10,788 bases of DNA, from NCBI GenBank assembly GCA_045118955.1, contig JBGVKB010000044.1, positions 1 through 10,788 on the forward strand. Direction: 5' to 3'. This DNA comes from SFJ001 sp045118955. GTDB taxonomy: Bacteria > Bacillota > Clostridia > Oscillospirales > Ruminococcaceae. Every line of letters starts with the position of its first letter. Within the stretch, counting starts at the first letter, position 1. Below, piece by piece: positions 1-6,655 of this stretch. The notes beneath the pieces are model-generated. The model did no database searches. It was not told the origin of the DNA and saw nothing but the letters and a program-made list of their open reading frames with translations. The position numbers and the translations under genes are program-made.

Positions 1-17
1 CTTTTTGATACATACAT

Positions 18-62
18 TTACAAACTCTGGATTATCCACATTAGAAGCTTAAGCATATTCAT
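18..62 (-). CDS. Possible leader peptide (14 codons)
   Basis: On the minus strand a GGAGG (66-70) lies just before an ATG at 62, and before a second in-frame ATG at 56 with better 9-base spacing. The frame encodes a short hydrophobic peptide, MNMLKLLMWIIQSL, then TAA. It sits about 30 bases downstream of the candidate promoter. It could be a leader peptide of a gene beyond the left edge, or only a chance frame in AT-rich DNA. No function is assigned. Confidence 0.2.
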   Translation of the reverse strand: MNMLKLLMWIIQSL

Positions 63-96
63 AATCCTCCACAAATTCTTATTTATCTTTCAGTTT

Positions 97-125
97 ATTT
101 TATCATATTTCTCTGCTATCATCAA
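97..125 (-). promoter_or_regulatory. Possible leftward sigma-A promoter
   Basis: Read on the minus strand, TTGATG (120-125) and TAAAAT (97-102) are separated by 17 bases, the optimal spacing. Transcription would start near 90 and run off the left edge, about 20 bases before a GGAGG motif. The tract is AT-rich, so chance matches are likelier here than elsewhere. Confidence 0.4.
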
Positions 126-197
126 CGCTTGGTGAAATTGTCAGAGTTTAAAAGCGTCAGTCCAAAAGTAAATTGGGACAAAATTTCCCTCCGGGTT

Positions 198-230
198 TTG
201 AATCCTCCCGCCCTGCCGCGTCGTTATAAT
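198..230 (+). promoter_or_regulatory. Possible promoter of the first ECF operon
   Basis: A perfect TATAAT at 225-230 precedes the sigma gene by about 55 bases. The nearest -35-like hexamer, TTGAAT (198-203), is 21 bases away, which is too far for a strong sigma-A promoter. A CGTC at 219-222 could serve as the -10 of an ECF-type promoter and allow autoregulation, but no matching -35 is clear. The -10 is convincing and the rest is not. Confidence 0.35.
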
Positions 231-285
231 AGACAGAATCGATTCCAACCAGCGCGACCCACGCAGGCGAGGAGGTGTGCCCCCG

Positions 286-810
286 TTGACCAGCGCTGAA
301 TTTTCCACGATGGTCCAGACCCATCAGGGGCTTGTCTACACCGTCTGCTTGCAGCTTGTACACGACCCGGACGCGGCGCAGGATCTGGCGCAGGAGACCT
401 TTCTCTCCGCGTGGAGCCACGCCGACCGCTGCCCGCCGGGGTGCGAGCGCCAATGGCTGGCGCGCATCGCCGCCAACAAGGCCAAGGACTACCTGAAGAG
501 CGCGTGGCAGCGCAAAATGACCCTGCCCGGCGACGAGGAGCTGCCCCAGCTTCCCGCCCCGGGGATGCCGCCCGGCCCTCCCGGCCCGGAGGACGAGGTG
601 CTGAGCCGCCTGTCCCTGCGGGAATTGGAGGCGCTGGTGCGCAGCCTGAACGAGCCTTACTTAAAGGTGTCCGAGCTGTTCTTCCTGCAGGAGCGAACGG
701 TGGACGAGATCGCCCTTGCCCTGCGCCGCCCGCCCCGGACGGTGCGCACCCAGCTTTACCGGGCGAGGAAGCTCCTGCAGAATAAATTGAGCGGAGAGGA
801 GTGCCGATGA
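286..810 (+). CDS. ECF-type RNA polymerase sigma factor
   Basis: A 174-residue extracytoplasmic-function sigma factor, which would direct RNA polymerase to a small regulon, often for envelope stress. Region 2 spans about residues 7-77: the HQGLVYTVCLQL helix, then DAAQDLAQETFLSAW for core binding and -10 recognition, then KDYLKSAWQRK. A Pro-rich linker (about 85-103) leads to region 4 (about 108-168) with a helix-turn-helix around TVDEIALALRRPPRTVRTQLYRARKLL. I chose the TTG at 286 because GGAGG at 271-275 lies 10 bases before it. The GTG at 277 is only 1 base from that motif. One base separates the stop from the anti-sigma gene, a typical sigma/anti-sigma pair. It resembles the second sigma factor at 4653-5180. 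Confidence 0.9.
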   Translation: MTSAEFSTMVQTHQGLVYTVCLQLVHDPDAAQDLAQETFLSAWSHADRCPPGCERQWLARIAANKAKDYLKSAWQRKMTLPGDEELPQLPAPGMPPGPPGPEDEVLSRLSLRELEALVRSLNEPYLKVSELFFLQERTVDEIALALRRPPRTVRTQLYRARKLLQNKLSGEECR

Positions 811-811
811 C

Positions 812-1351
812 ATGGAACTGTTTGACCCGATGACCGGATGTTTGACCGACGAGGGCCTGCAGGCGCTGACCGCGGGCGGGCTGGACGAGCTGGCCCGGCT
901 GGAAGCCGCCGAGCACCTTGCCTTCTGCGACCGCTGCCTCGACCGCTACACCGCCCTGCTGGCCGACCCCGCCGCCCTGACCCCCGCCCCCGAGACGCTG
1001 CACCGCTCGGTGCTGGCGGGGCTGCGGATGCGGATGCTGCGGGTGTTCGCCAACCGCTACGCCACCGCGGCGGCGGCGGTGGCCATCGCCCTGTGCCTTT
1101 GGAGCGGCGGGCTGTTTCAGGGGCTGGTGCCCGGCGCGGAGGCCCGCTATGCCGACCCAGCCGTCCGCATGGCGCAATACGAGGAGAACCTGGCCCGGCG
1201 CGAGAGCATCGACAGCGCCTTCCGCACCGCAGGCGACGCCCTGACCGGTCTGGCCGACCGCTTCTCAGAGGGGCTTTCCAACGCGGTGACCCGCCCGTTC
1301 CACAACGACCCCGCCGGGCAGACCCCCGGCGCGACCCAATACAAGGAGTGA
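812..1351 (+). CDS. Zinc-binding membrane anti-sigma factor
   Basis: A 179-residue protein directly after the sigma gene, with AGAGGAG at 795-801 as ribosome binding site. Residues 35-42 read HLAFCDRC, an H-x3-C-x2-C match to the zinc-binding anti-sigma (ZAS) motif, with ligands H35, C39 and C42. A hydrophobic segment at about 84-106 should cross the membrane, leaving an N-terminal cytoplasmic sigma-binding domain and a C-terminal outer tail of about 70 residues. By family knowledge it would hold the upstream sigma factor inactive and release it on a signal, redox or envelope. The tail has no domain I recognise. The name rests on motif, topology and gene order. Confidence 0.85.
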   Translation: MELFDPMTGCLTDEGLQALTAGGLDELARLEAAEHLAFCDRCLDRYTALLADPAALTPAPETLHRSVLAGLRMRMLRVFANRYATAAAAVAIALCLWSGGLFQGLVPGAEARYADPAVRMAQYEENLARRESIDSAFRTAGDALTGLADRFSEGLSNAVTRPFHNDPAGQTPGATQYKE

Positions 1352-1359
1352 CACAAACT

Positions 1360-1893
1360 ATGAAGATCAACCGCCTGTTTCTGTTCTGCTGCGCCTGTGT
1401 GCCCGGCGCGGGGCAGATGTATCTGGGCTACATGAAGCGGGGCCTCAGCCTCATCAGCGCCTTCTGCGTCAATGTGCTGGTGTGTATGTTCTTCTCCTAC
1501 GCGGCGGTGCTGCTGCCGGTGGTGTGGATGTACGCCTTCTTCGACACCTACGCCCTGCGGCGGATGCTGGAGGGCGGCAGCTTCCCGGCGGACGACTACC
1601 TGATGCACCTCGGCCCCGACGCGGAGCTGGAGCGCCTGCTGAACAGCCGCCACAAGCTGTTGGGCTGGGCGTTCGTGGCCTTTGGCGCCTACGCCCTGTA
1701 CGACAACTTCATCAGCCCCATTCTGTGGGAGCTGATCGCCCTGTACCCCGCGCTGGGCGTGCTGGCCGCGCCCCTGCACCGCCTGCCCACCCTGCTGGTG
1801 TCGGTGCTGCTCATCTGGGCGGGTCTGCGGCTGGTCAAGGGCCGCCCCGAGCAGGACTACCCGGACTACGGCGGGAAGGGGGACGGCGTATGA
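1360..1893 (+). CDS. TM2-like multi-pass membrane protein
   Basis: A 177-residue membrane protein. The N-terminus (residues 4-35) has CVPGAGQMYLGYMKRGLSLI, resembling the TM2 domain signature in which a Pro-Gly-x-Gly-Gln turn is followed by a Tyr-Leu-Gly motif. Hydrophobic stretches lie at about 31-62 (probably two helices), 99-117, 121-137 and 143-159. Between them is a charged loop (68-98), and the C-terminus is polar. Start ATG at 1360, with AAGGAG at 1343-1348. It is third in the sigma/anti-sigma operon, so it may help sense or transmit the signal, or be a target. Its biochemical role is unknown. Confidence 0.8.
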   Translation: MKINRLFLFCCACVPGAGQMYLGYMKRGLSLISAFCVNVLVCMFFSYAAVLLPVVWMYAFFDTYALRRMLEGGSFPADDYLMHLGPDAELERLLNSRHKLLGWAFVAFGAYALYDNFISPILWELIALYPALGVLAAPLHRLPTLLVSVLLIWAGLRLVKGRPEQDYPDYGGKGDGV

Positions 1894-1967
1894 ACCGCAT
1901 CCTCCCCGCGCTGCTGGTGGTGCTGGCGCTGTTCGCCGCCTGCCTGTGGCGGCTGCACCGCCGCTGA
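1890..1967 (+). CDS. Small membrane peptide, 25 residues
   Basis: An ATG at 1890 overlaps the stop of the upstream gene (ATGA), with a purine-rich GGGAAGGGGGA at 1873-1883 as ribosome binding site. The product begins MNRILPALLVVLALFAAC and ends with a basic LWRLHRR tail, giving one hydrophobic helix with positive charges at both ends. The overlap and the terminator soon after support a real last gene of the operon. It could be a small accessory subunit of the anti-sigma complex. LFAAC is a weak lipobox-like site, so a lipoprotein-type precursor is possible. A chance frame in GC-rich DNA cannot be excluded. Confidence 0.5.
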   Translation: MNRILPALLVVLALFAACLWRLHRR

Positions 1968-1999
1968 GTGCCGCCAAGACACCCCCCCACCGCGCAAGG

Positions 2000-2025
2000 G
2001 CCGGGCCTGTGCGCCCGGCTTTTTT
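2000..2025 (+). terminator. Rho-independent terminator
   Basis: GCCGGGC (2000-2006) pairs with GCCCGGC (2013-2019) around a 6-base loop, followed by six T (2020-2025). It closes the first ECF operon. Confidence 0.88.
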
Positions 2026-2052
2026 GCGCCAAATTCGACCGCATACACGGAA

Positions 2053-2080
2053 TTTTAAACGTATCAACGCGTTTTAAAAA
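2053..2080. repeat. AT-rich inverted repeat upstream of 2104 gene
   Basis: TTTTAAACG (2053-2061) and CGTTTTAAAA (2070-2079) form an imperfect inverted repeat with one extra A in the second arm. It lies between the upstream terminator and the ribosome binding site AAAGGAG (2091-2097), where a promoter or operator is expected. No clear -35/-10 pair was found here. Confidence 0.3.
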
Positions 2081-2103
2081 GCACTGCCCGAAAGGAGCAT
2101 CCC

Positions 2104-3171
2104 ATGAAACTGTTTGAACACAAGCCCGCCCCCCAGCCCCTGCCCGAGGCCGCCCCCGGCGGCGGCTTCTATCAGGAGGTCGTCTTTGCGGAGGTCCCCT
2201 CCGCCCCCGATGCCCCCCAGTCCCCCGCCGAGCCTGCCCCGGAGCAGCCCACGCCCTCTGCCCCCCGCGCCGCGCGCCCCGAAAAACGCCCCACCCGCCG
2301 CCGGCGCACCGGCACCCTGACGCTGGGGCTTGCGCTGATCCTTGTGGGCGGGTGCATTCTGGCGTACACCTTCCTGCCGGCCTTCGACCTGTTCACGGTG
2401 GCAAAGCTGTCGCCGGTGCTGCTCATCCTGCTGGGCGGCGAGATCCTGTGCGGGGCGTTCCGCTCCGGGGACGAGTACCGGGTGAACTTCTGGAGCGTGC
2501 TGATGTGTCTGTTCCTGACCGGCTGCTGTATGTGTCTGGCGCTGGTGCCGCTGGTGTGGGAGTACGTCGGCCCGGACGCCTCCCGCCGCAATCAGGCCAT
2601 GCAGGCGCAGTTTGAGCAGGAGTGCTTCGAGCTGCTGGGCGGTGATACGCTGAGCCGGATGGGGGTGACCATCAGCGCGGAGGGCAGCGGCGCGGAGCAT
2701 CTGGACGCGCTGGAGCCGGGCAGCTATGTGGGGGTGAGCGCCACGCTGGCGGGTCAGTTTGAGGACGAGGACGCCTTCGCCGCCGCCTGCTTCCCGGTGC
2801 TGGACGCTCTCACGCAGGTGGTGGACCCCACCGTGCTGGACAGCGTGCACCTGACCAGCGAGCCGCAGGGCGAGGACGGCCACACCTACAGCCTCAGCCC
2901 CAGCGGGCTGTTCATGCTGAAGGCCGACCCCGCCATCCTCGCCGCCGGGGTACACAACGACGCGGAGGAGCTGGCGCGCATTGCCGCCGAGCGCGCCGCT
3001 GAGGAGGCCATGCGGAGCGGGAACATCAACCGCACGATCCAGGAAAGCGCCCTCGCCACCGCCGAGCAGCAGCTCGTCCGTCTGTATGAGGGCGGCTACC
3101 TGACCGATGAGGAGCTGGAGCTGGCCGTGAGCGAGCTGTACGATCTTCGCGCCGCCGACCCCGGACTGTGA
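2104..3171 (+). CDS. Membrane protein with LiaF-like TM hairpin
   Basis: A 355-residue protein. Residues 1-60 are Pro/Ala-rich and probably disordered, followed by a basic KRPTRRRRTG stretch. TM helices lie at about 71-91 and 98-118; their pattern (LALILVGGCILAY, then LSPVLLILLGGEIL) resembles the DUF5668/LiaF membrane region of cell-envelope stress proteins. A third helix spans 127-153. Residues 155-355 form a soluble domain I do not recognise, ending in charged helices with coiled-coil character (about 285-350). Start ATG with AAAGGAG six bases upstream. It follows the terminator of the ECF operon and ends at a bidirectional terminator, so it is probably transcribed alone. An envelope-stress role is inferred from the hairpin and the neighbours only. 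Confidence 0.85.
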   Translation: MKLFEHKPAPQPLPEAAPGGGFYQEVVFAEVPSAPDAPQSPAEPAPEQPTPSAPRAARPEKRPTRRRRTGTLTLGLALILVGGCILAYTFLPAFDLFTVAKLSPVLLILLGGEILCGAFRSGDEYRVNFWSVLMCLFLTGCCMCLALVPLVWEYVGPDASRRNQAMQAQFEQECFELLGGDTLSRMGVTISAEGSGAEHLDALEPGSYVGVSATLAGQFEDEDAFAAACFPVLDALTQVVDPTVLDSVHLTSEPQGEDGHTYSLSPSGLFMLKADPAILAAGVHNDAEELARIAAERAAEEAMRSGNINRTIQESALATAEQQLVRLYEGGYLTDEELELAVSELYDLRAADPGL

Positions 3172-3186
3172 CGGCGCCTGCCCAAT

Positions 3187-3230
3187 AAAAAATGACCCGG
3201 CTGCATCGGCGCAGCCGGGTCTGTTTTTTT
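3187..3230. terminator. Bidirectional terminator
   Basis: GACCCGGCTGC (3194-3204) pairs perfectly with GCAGCCGGGTC (3211-3221) around ATCGGC. A T-tract (3224-3230) follows on the plus strand and an A-tract (3187-3192) precedes it, giving U-tails in both directions. It serves the convergent genes ending at 3171 (plus) and 3251 (minus). Confidence 0.92.
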
Positions 3231-3250
3231 ATTTTTTCGCCGCGGCTCGC

Positions 3251-4681
3251 TCACCGCAGGCCGCCCAGGGGGATCTCCACCCCGCGCAGGGTGATCCTCG
3301 CCACCTGTGCCGGGTCGGTGGGCAGGCGGAAGTCGCTGTGCATCTCCACACAGGGCGCGCCGTTCTCGTCGGTGTACCAACTGCTGGACGCGCTCCAGAA
3401 GTCGGCGCGGGTGCCGTCCTCCATCCAGACCTCCAGCTCCAGCGGCGGGTCGGAGGCAAGCTGGTCGCCGGTGCCCTCCACCGTCACGCCCAGCATACTC
3501 ACGGCCACCCGCCGGGCGGTCCAGCCGCCGCAGTTCACCTCGCAGGCACCCTCCCGCGCGGGCAGATCCTCCTCCAGCGCGAAGGTCACGCTCCAGTCGC
3601 CCTCCACATAGGTGTCGTAGGCGTCCAGACTGTAGGCCAGCTCCACCGCCTCCGGGTCTGCGTCAGCGGGCAGGTCGAACACATACTCCCACTGGTCGTA
3701 GTATTCCTTCCCGGTCACGGGTTCGCCCACCTGCTTGCGCTCGCCCATGCCCATCACCGCCTGCTCCGCCGCCAGCTCGGTGCCGTCGGCGTTCCTCAGC
3801 TCCAGCTTCAGCCGGTTGAACCGCCCCATCTCCCCGTCCTGTTCCACCAGAACGTGCAGGTCGCCGTCCACCACCCCCGCCGAGCGGATGCTCAGCCAGG
3901 GGGCTTCCTCGGGCACAAGGTCGGTCACTGCCTTCAAAAAGGGCATCCGCCCGTTCTCGATGGCGTTGGACAGCACGCTGTTCTCGCCGCTGCCCATGGA
4001 CATCCAGCTCCCGGTATCGGTGCTGCCCTCCAGCGCCGGCTCGGGGTTGTACCGCTGAATGTCCGCCACCGTCACCCCGGCGGCGGTCGGCTCGGTGTAC
4101 TCGTAGCCGCTGAGCACGCCGCCCGCGGTGAGCTTCACCTTGCGGCCGCCCCAGTCCGCGCCGGGGTCGTCGCTCTCCAGCCGCAGGGTCACGGTCTGGG
4201 TGGCCGCGTCGTAGTCCACCGGCTGGCCGAACGCCATGCCCGGCCCCTGCCCGGCGGCCTTGAGCCGGTAGTCCACCAGCTCGGCGGTGTCGTCCACCCG
4301 GCCCTCGCCGAGGGTGTCCTGCAGGGTCAGGTACACCACCGCACGGCCGCCCTCTGCGGCGGCGGCCAGCACCTCCATGCGCAGACCCGCCGCCTCGTCG
4401 CTGACGTTCACCGGCTGGAGCTGCTCCACCGCGTACTCGCCCAGCCCCGCCAGCCGCACCCGCAGGTCGGGGGCAGCGGCGGCAACGCCCAGGCTCATGG
4501 AAGCCGCAAGGGCAAAGGCCGCCGCCAGCGCCGCCGCACGGCGCAGGGGTCTGCGGGGCGCGGCAAGGGTGAGCTGCGGGCGGCACTGTGCCAAAATATT
4601 CTTTTTCTGTTCTTCGGTCAGGTGCGCGTCCGCCCAGCGGCGATCCATCGCCTCACGGACGCTCTGCTCGGTGATCTTCAT
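3251..4681 (-). CDS. DUF4179-family membrane protein, likely anti-sigma partner
   Basis: A 476-residue protein starting MKITEQSVREAMDRRW. A short charged N-terminal cytoplasmic region of about 45 residues is followed by one TM segment (48-70), then a long extracytoplasmic part. Residues about 75-170 (GEYAVEQLQP, GLRMEVLAAAAEGGRAVVYL) match my knowledge of DUF4179, found in Firmicutes next to ECF sigma genes. The remaining beta-rich C-terminus probably forms further Ig-like domains. The start at 4681 lies inside the sigma gene (29-base overlap), with GGAGGGA at 4691-4697, so translation is coupled. It has no ZAS zinc motif, unlike the anti-sigma at 812. It likely restrains or senses for the sigma factor, though direct anti-sigma activity is an inference. 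Confidence 0.85.
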   Translation of the reverse strand: MKITEQSVREAMDRRWADAHLTEEQKKNILAQCRPQLTLAAPRRPLRRAAALAAAFALAASMSLGVAAAAPDLRVRLAGLGEYAVEQLQPVNVSDEAAGLRMEVLAAAAEGGRAVVYLTLQDTLGEGRVDDTAELVDYRLKAAGQGPGMAFGQPVDYDAATQTVTLRLESDDPGADWGGRKVKLTAGGVLSGYEYTEPTAAGVTVADIQRYNPEPALEGSTDTGSWMSMGSGENSVLSNAIENGRMPFLKAVTDLVPEEAPWLSIRSAGVVDGDLHVLVEQDGEMGRFNRLKLELRNADGTELAAEQAVMGMGERKQVGEPVTGKEYYDQWEYVFDLPADADPEAVELAYSLDAYDTYVEGDWSVTFALEEDLPAREGACEVNCGGWTARRVAVSMLGVTVEGTGDQLASDPPLELEVWMEDGTRADFWSASSSWYTDENGAPCVEMHSDFRLPTDPAQVARITLRGVEIPLGGLR

Positions 4682-5180
4682 CCCGGTCGCTCCCTCCCAG
4701 CATTCCATGCAGCATCTGCCGCGCACGGCGCAGCCGGATGCTGATGGTCGATTGCGGCGTTTGCAGGATCTGTGCGATCTCGCCCACGCGCAGCCCCTCA
4801 TAGTAGTGGAGAAGAACGACCTGCCGATACTTCGGCTTCAGCGCCTGCACCGCCTGATACAGCTCCTCGGCCTCGTCGGCGGGGGGCTGCTGGGGGGCGG
4901 GCACCTCCGGGAGCTGCTCCACGGTGGTCACATGGCGCTTCCACGCGCTGCGCAGGTAATCCTTGCAGGTGTTGATGGCCACCCGGGTGACCCAGTTCCG
5001 CTCGGCCTGCGGCAGATCGAAGCTGCGGGGCGCGCGGTAGATCTTCACAAAGGTGTCCTGTACAGCATCCTGTGCAAGGTGCTCGTCGTTCAGGTACATA
5101 CAGCACAGGCGCAGCAGCCGGTCGCCGTACAGCTCCATCAGCCGCTCCATGTCCTGTGTGGTGCGCACCGCCACGGGCAT
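4653..5180 (-). CDS. ECF-type RNA polymerase sigma factor
   Basis: A 175-residue ECF sigma factor. Region 2 covers about residues 12-82: ELYGDRLLRLCCMYL, then DEHLAQDAVQDTFVKIYR, then KDYLRSAWKRH. After a Pro-rich linker (88-103), region 4 covers about 108-160: LKPKYRQVVLLHYYEGL and the helix-turn-helix GEIAQILQTPQSTISIRLRRAR. Length and layout are typical. Start ATG at 5180, with GGGGAG seven bases upstream. It is followed in the same operon by the overlapping DUF4179 protein. It shares the KDYL(K/R)SAW(Q/K)R segment and Pro-rich linker with the sigma factor at 286-810, suggesting the two are paralogues. Its regulon cannot be read from this window. Confidence 0.95.
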   Translation of the reverse strand: MPVAVRTTQDMERLMELYGDRLLRLCCMYLNDEHLAQDAVQDTFVKIYRAPRSFDLPQAERNWVTRVAINTCKDYLRSAWKRHVTTVEQLPEVPAPQQPPADEAEELYQAVQALKPKYRQVVLLHYYEGLRVGEIAQILQTPQSTISIRLRRARQMLHGMLGGSDRDEDHRAERP

Positions 5181-5231
5181 TCGCGTTCTCCCCTCTCCTC
5201 AATGATGCAGGGCCGGGCCGACCCTTTGCTC

Positions 5232-5260
5232 ATTGTACTATACGGGGTGTTTCAAAACAA
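5232..5260 (-). promoter_or_regulatory. Sigma-A-like promoter of second ECF operon
   Basis: On the minus strand TTGTTT (5255-5260) and TACAAT (5232-5237) are 17 bases apart, about 50 bases before the sigma gene start. An AT-rich block upstream (about 5261-5315) could be an UP-type element. Confidence 0.6.
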
Positions 5261-5404
5261 TAAACGTTGCGGCTTTTCAAAATATTTCATTTTTTCTTAA
5301 GGATCTTAATCATTTCCACGGTTTGAGGCGTTTGGTCAAATTTTGGGCACGACGCTGCAAAATATCCTCGCCCGTTTCTCGTTGCTGCGCACAGAAGCCC
5401 CCCC
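5261..5404. other. Non-coding spacer with hairpin
   Basis: This gap separates the transporter stop (5405) from the second ECF promoter. It holds an AT-rich block and an imperfect inverted repeat, ATTTTGGGC (5340-5348) against GCAAAAT (5357-5363) with a bulge. A second weak hairpin has GTTTCT and AGAAGC arms within about 5374-5398. Neither has a U-tail, so no classical terminator for the transporter is visible. The style suggests a dispersed intergenic repeat, but this cannot be confirmed from one copy. Confidence 0.4.
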
Positions 5405-6547
5405 TCACAGCTCCTCCCGGGCGCGGCGGGCGCGCAAGCGGCGGTCGGTGCCGGTGCGCAGCAGGGCGTAGGCCACCGAGCACAGCGGGATCATCACCAG
5501 CATCCCCGCCACCCCCATCAGCCGCCCGCCCAGCGTCACCGCCGCCAGCACCCAGATGGCGGGCAGACCCACCGAGCTGCCCACCACCCGTGGGTAGATG
5601 AGGCTGCCCTCGATCTGCTGCAGGCACAAAAACAGCACCACGAACCACCCCGCCCGCGCCGGGTCGTCCACCAGGATCAGCACCGTGCCCAGCGCGCAGC
5701 CCAGAAAGGACCCGAAGATGGGGATGAGCGCCGTCACCCCGATGAACACGCTGATGAGCGCCGCGTAGGGCAGACGGCACACCAGCATGGCCACCGCAAA
5801 CATCCCGCCCAGAATGCAGGCCTCCAGACACTGCCCGGAGAAAAAGGCGGCGAAGGCGTTCTGGGTGAGGGCCGCCAGCCGCAGCAGCCGCTCGGTGAAG
5901 GGGTCGGGCAGCCACGCCCGCATCAGCCGCAGCGCCTGCGCCGCCAGAAGCTCCTTTTGGCACAGCAGGTAGAAGGCGAACACCACCCCCACCACCGCGT
6001 CCGCCGCACCGCTGAGCAGGCTGCCCGCCGCGCCGGCGGCGCTGCCCACCAGTGCGCCGCCCCGCCGCCCCATCCACGCCAGAAGCTGCCGCAGGCTCTC
6101 GGCCAGGTCCTGTCCGCGGATGCTCTGCACCTGCGGCCACAGGTCGGCCAGCAGCGGGAACCGCTCCTCCAGCCCCTCCAGCCAGCCCTGTGCCCGCGCC
6201 CATGCGTCGGGCAGCGCGGCGGACAGACTGTCCACCGTCTGCCGCAGGGTGGGCACCAGCAGCAGCACCACCGCCGCCAGCACCCCCAGCACCAGCCATA
6301 CGGTCAGCCCCAGCGCCAGCTTGCGCCGCGCCCGCCCCCAGCGGACGGGCATCCGCTGCTCGATGGCGCGCATGGGCAGGTTCAGCACAAAGGCCAGCGC
6401 CCCGCCCACCAGAAAGGGCTTCACCAGCCCCGCCGCACCGGTCAGCAGCCCCAGCGCCGCCGCAGGCTCCTGCAGCAGACGGTTCAGCCCGATGCAGCCC
6501 GCCAGCACTGCCCCCAGCAGCAGGATGTTCCGCCGTTGTTCCCTCAC
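5405..6547 (-). CDS. AI-2E family transporter (PerM/YdiK type)
   Basis: A 380-residue multi-pass membrane protein of the AI-2E exporter/PerM superfamily. Two hydrophobic segments lie near the N-terminus (LLLGAVLAGCIGL; VKPFLVGGALAFVLNLPM). The second ends with the family's conserved start of the soluble part. A TM at about 75-98 precedes a charged loop of roughly 90 residues. The C-terminal half has the family pattern: an FAFYLL helix, FFSGQCLEACILGGMF, then ALIPIFGSFLG, and LQQIEGSLIYPRVVGSSVGL. These features make the family call firm. The substrate is not known: members are named for autoinducer-2, but many move other solutes or ions. I chose GTG at 6547 because GGAGGGG (6554-6560) lies six bases upstream. 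Confidence 0.9.
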   Translation of the reverse strand: MREQRRNILLLGAVLAGCIGLNRLLQEPAAALGLLTGAAGLVKPFLVGGALAFVLNLPMRAIEQRMPVRWGRARRKLALGLTVWLVLGVLAAVVLLLVPTLRQTVDSLSAALPDAWARAQGWLEGLEERFPLLADLWPQVQSIRGQDLAESLRQLLAWMGRRGGALVGSAAGAAGSLLSGAADAVVGVVFAFYLLCQKELLAAQALRLMRAWLPDPFTERLLRLAALTQNAFAAFFSGQCLEACILGGMFAVAMLVCRLPYAALISVFIGVTALIPIFGSFLGCALGTVLILVDDPARAGWFVVLFLCLQQIEGSLIYPRVVGSSVGLPAIWVLAAVTLGGRLMGVAGMLVMIPLCSVAYALLRTGTDRRLRARRAREEL

Positions 6548-6578
6548 CTTGTTCCCCTCCCCCGTCTGCCTTACATCT

Positions 6579-6607
6579 ATTATAAGTATGCCGTCCGCGC
6601 ATAAAAA
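6579..6607 (-). promoter_or_regulatory. Promoter of the AI-2E transporter gene
   Basis: On the minus strand a perfect TATAAT (6579-6584) lies about 30 bases before the GTG start. The -35 position at 17-base spacing (6602-6607) reads TTTTTA, which is the end of the upstream terminator's T-tract. The -10 is convincing, the -35 is weak. Confidence 0.45.
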
Positions 6608-6645
6608 AACGCGCAGGCCCACCCAAACAGGATGGCACCCGCGCG
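6603..6645 (-). terminator. Rho-independent terminator after GH25 gene
   Basis: On the minus strand CGCGCGGGT pairs with GCCTGCGCG (two G-U pairs). After a bulged G, CCATCC pairs with GGGTGG around a TGTTT loop, followed by seven T (6603-6609). It begins about 10 bases after the GH25 stop codon. Confidence 0.88.
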
Positions 6646-6655
6646 GCGGCGGTAT

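Larger units (their letters stand above)
1..180. other. AT-rich tract at left edge
   Basis: This stretch is strongly A+T-rich while almost everything to its right is G+C-rich. It carries no plus-strand gene. On the minus strand it has a possible promoter and a short reading frame with a ribosome binding site, listed separately. It may be the 5' end of a leftward gene, a decayed gene, or the edge of acquired DNA. The window ends too soon to choose. Confidence 0.5.

Noticed and set aside
838..1359. Upstream extension of the TM2-like protein frame across the anti-sigma gene
   Set aside because: The translation is Arg/Pro/Gly-rich with no domain, and a good ribosome binding site precedes ATG 1360.
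3338..4744. Long plus-strand open frame antisense to the DUF4179 gene
   Set aside because: It is rich in His, Pro, Gly and Arg with no domain or start signal. The minus-strand frame has a TM helix, family resemblance and a ribosome binding site.
5310..6638. Long minus-strand open frame in another frame of the AI-2E transporter
   Set aside because: Gly/Ala/Arg-rich low-complexity translation typical of GC-rich shadow frames. The transporter frame carries all family motifs.
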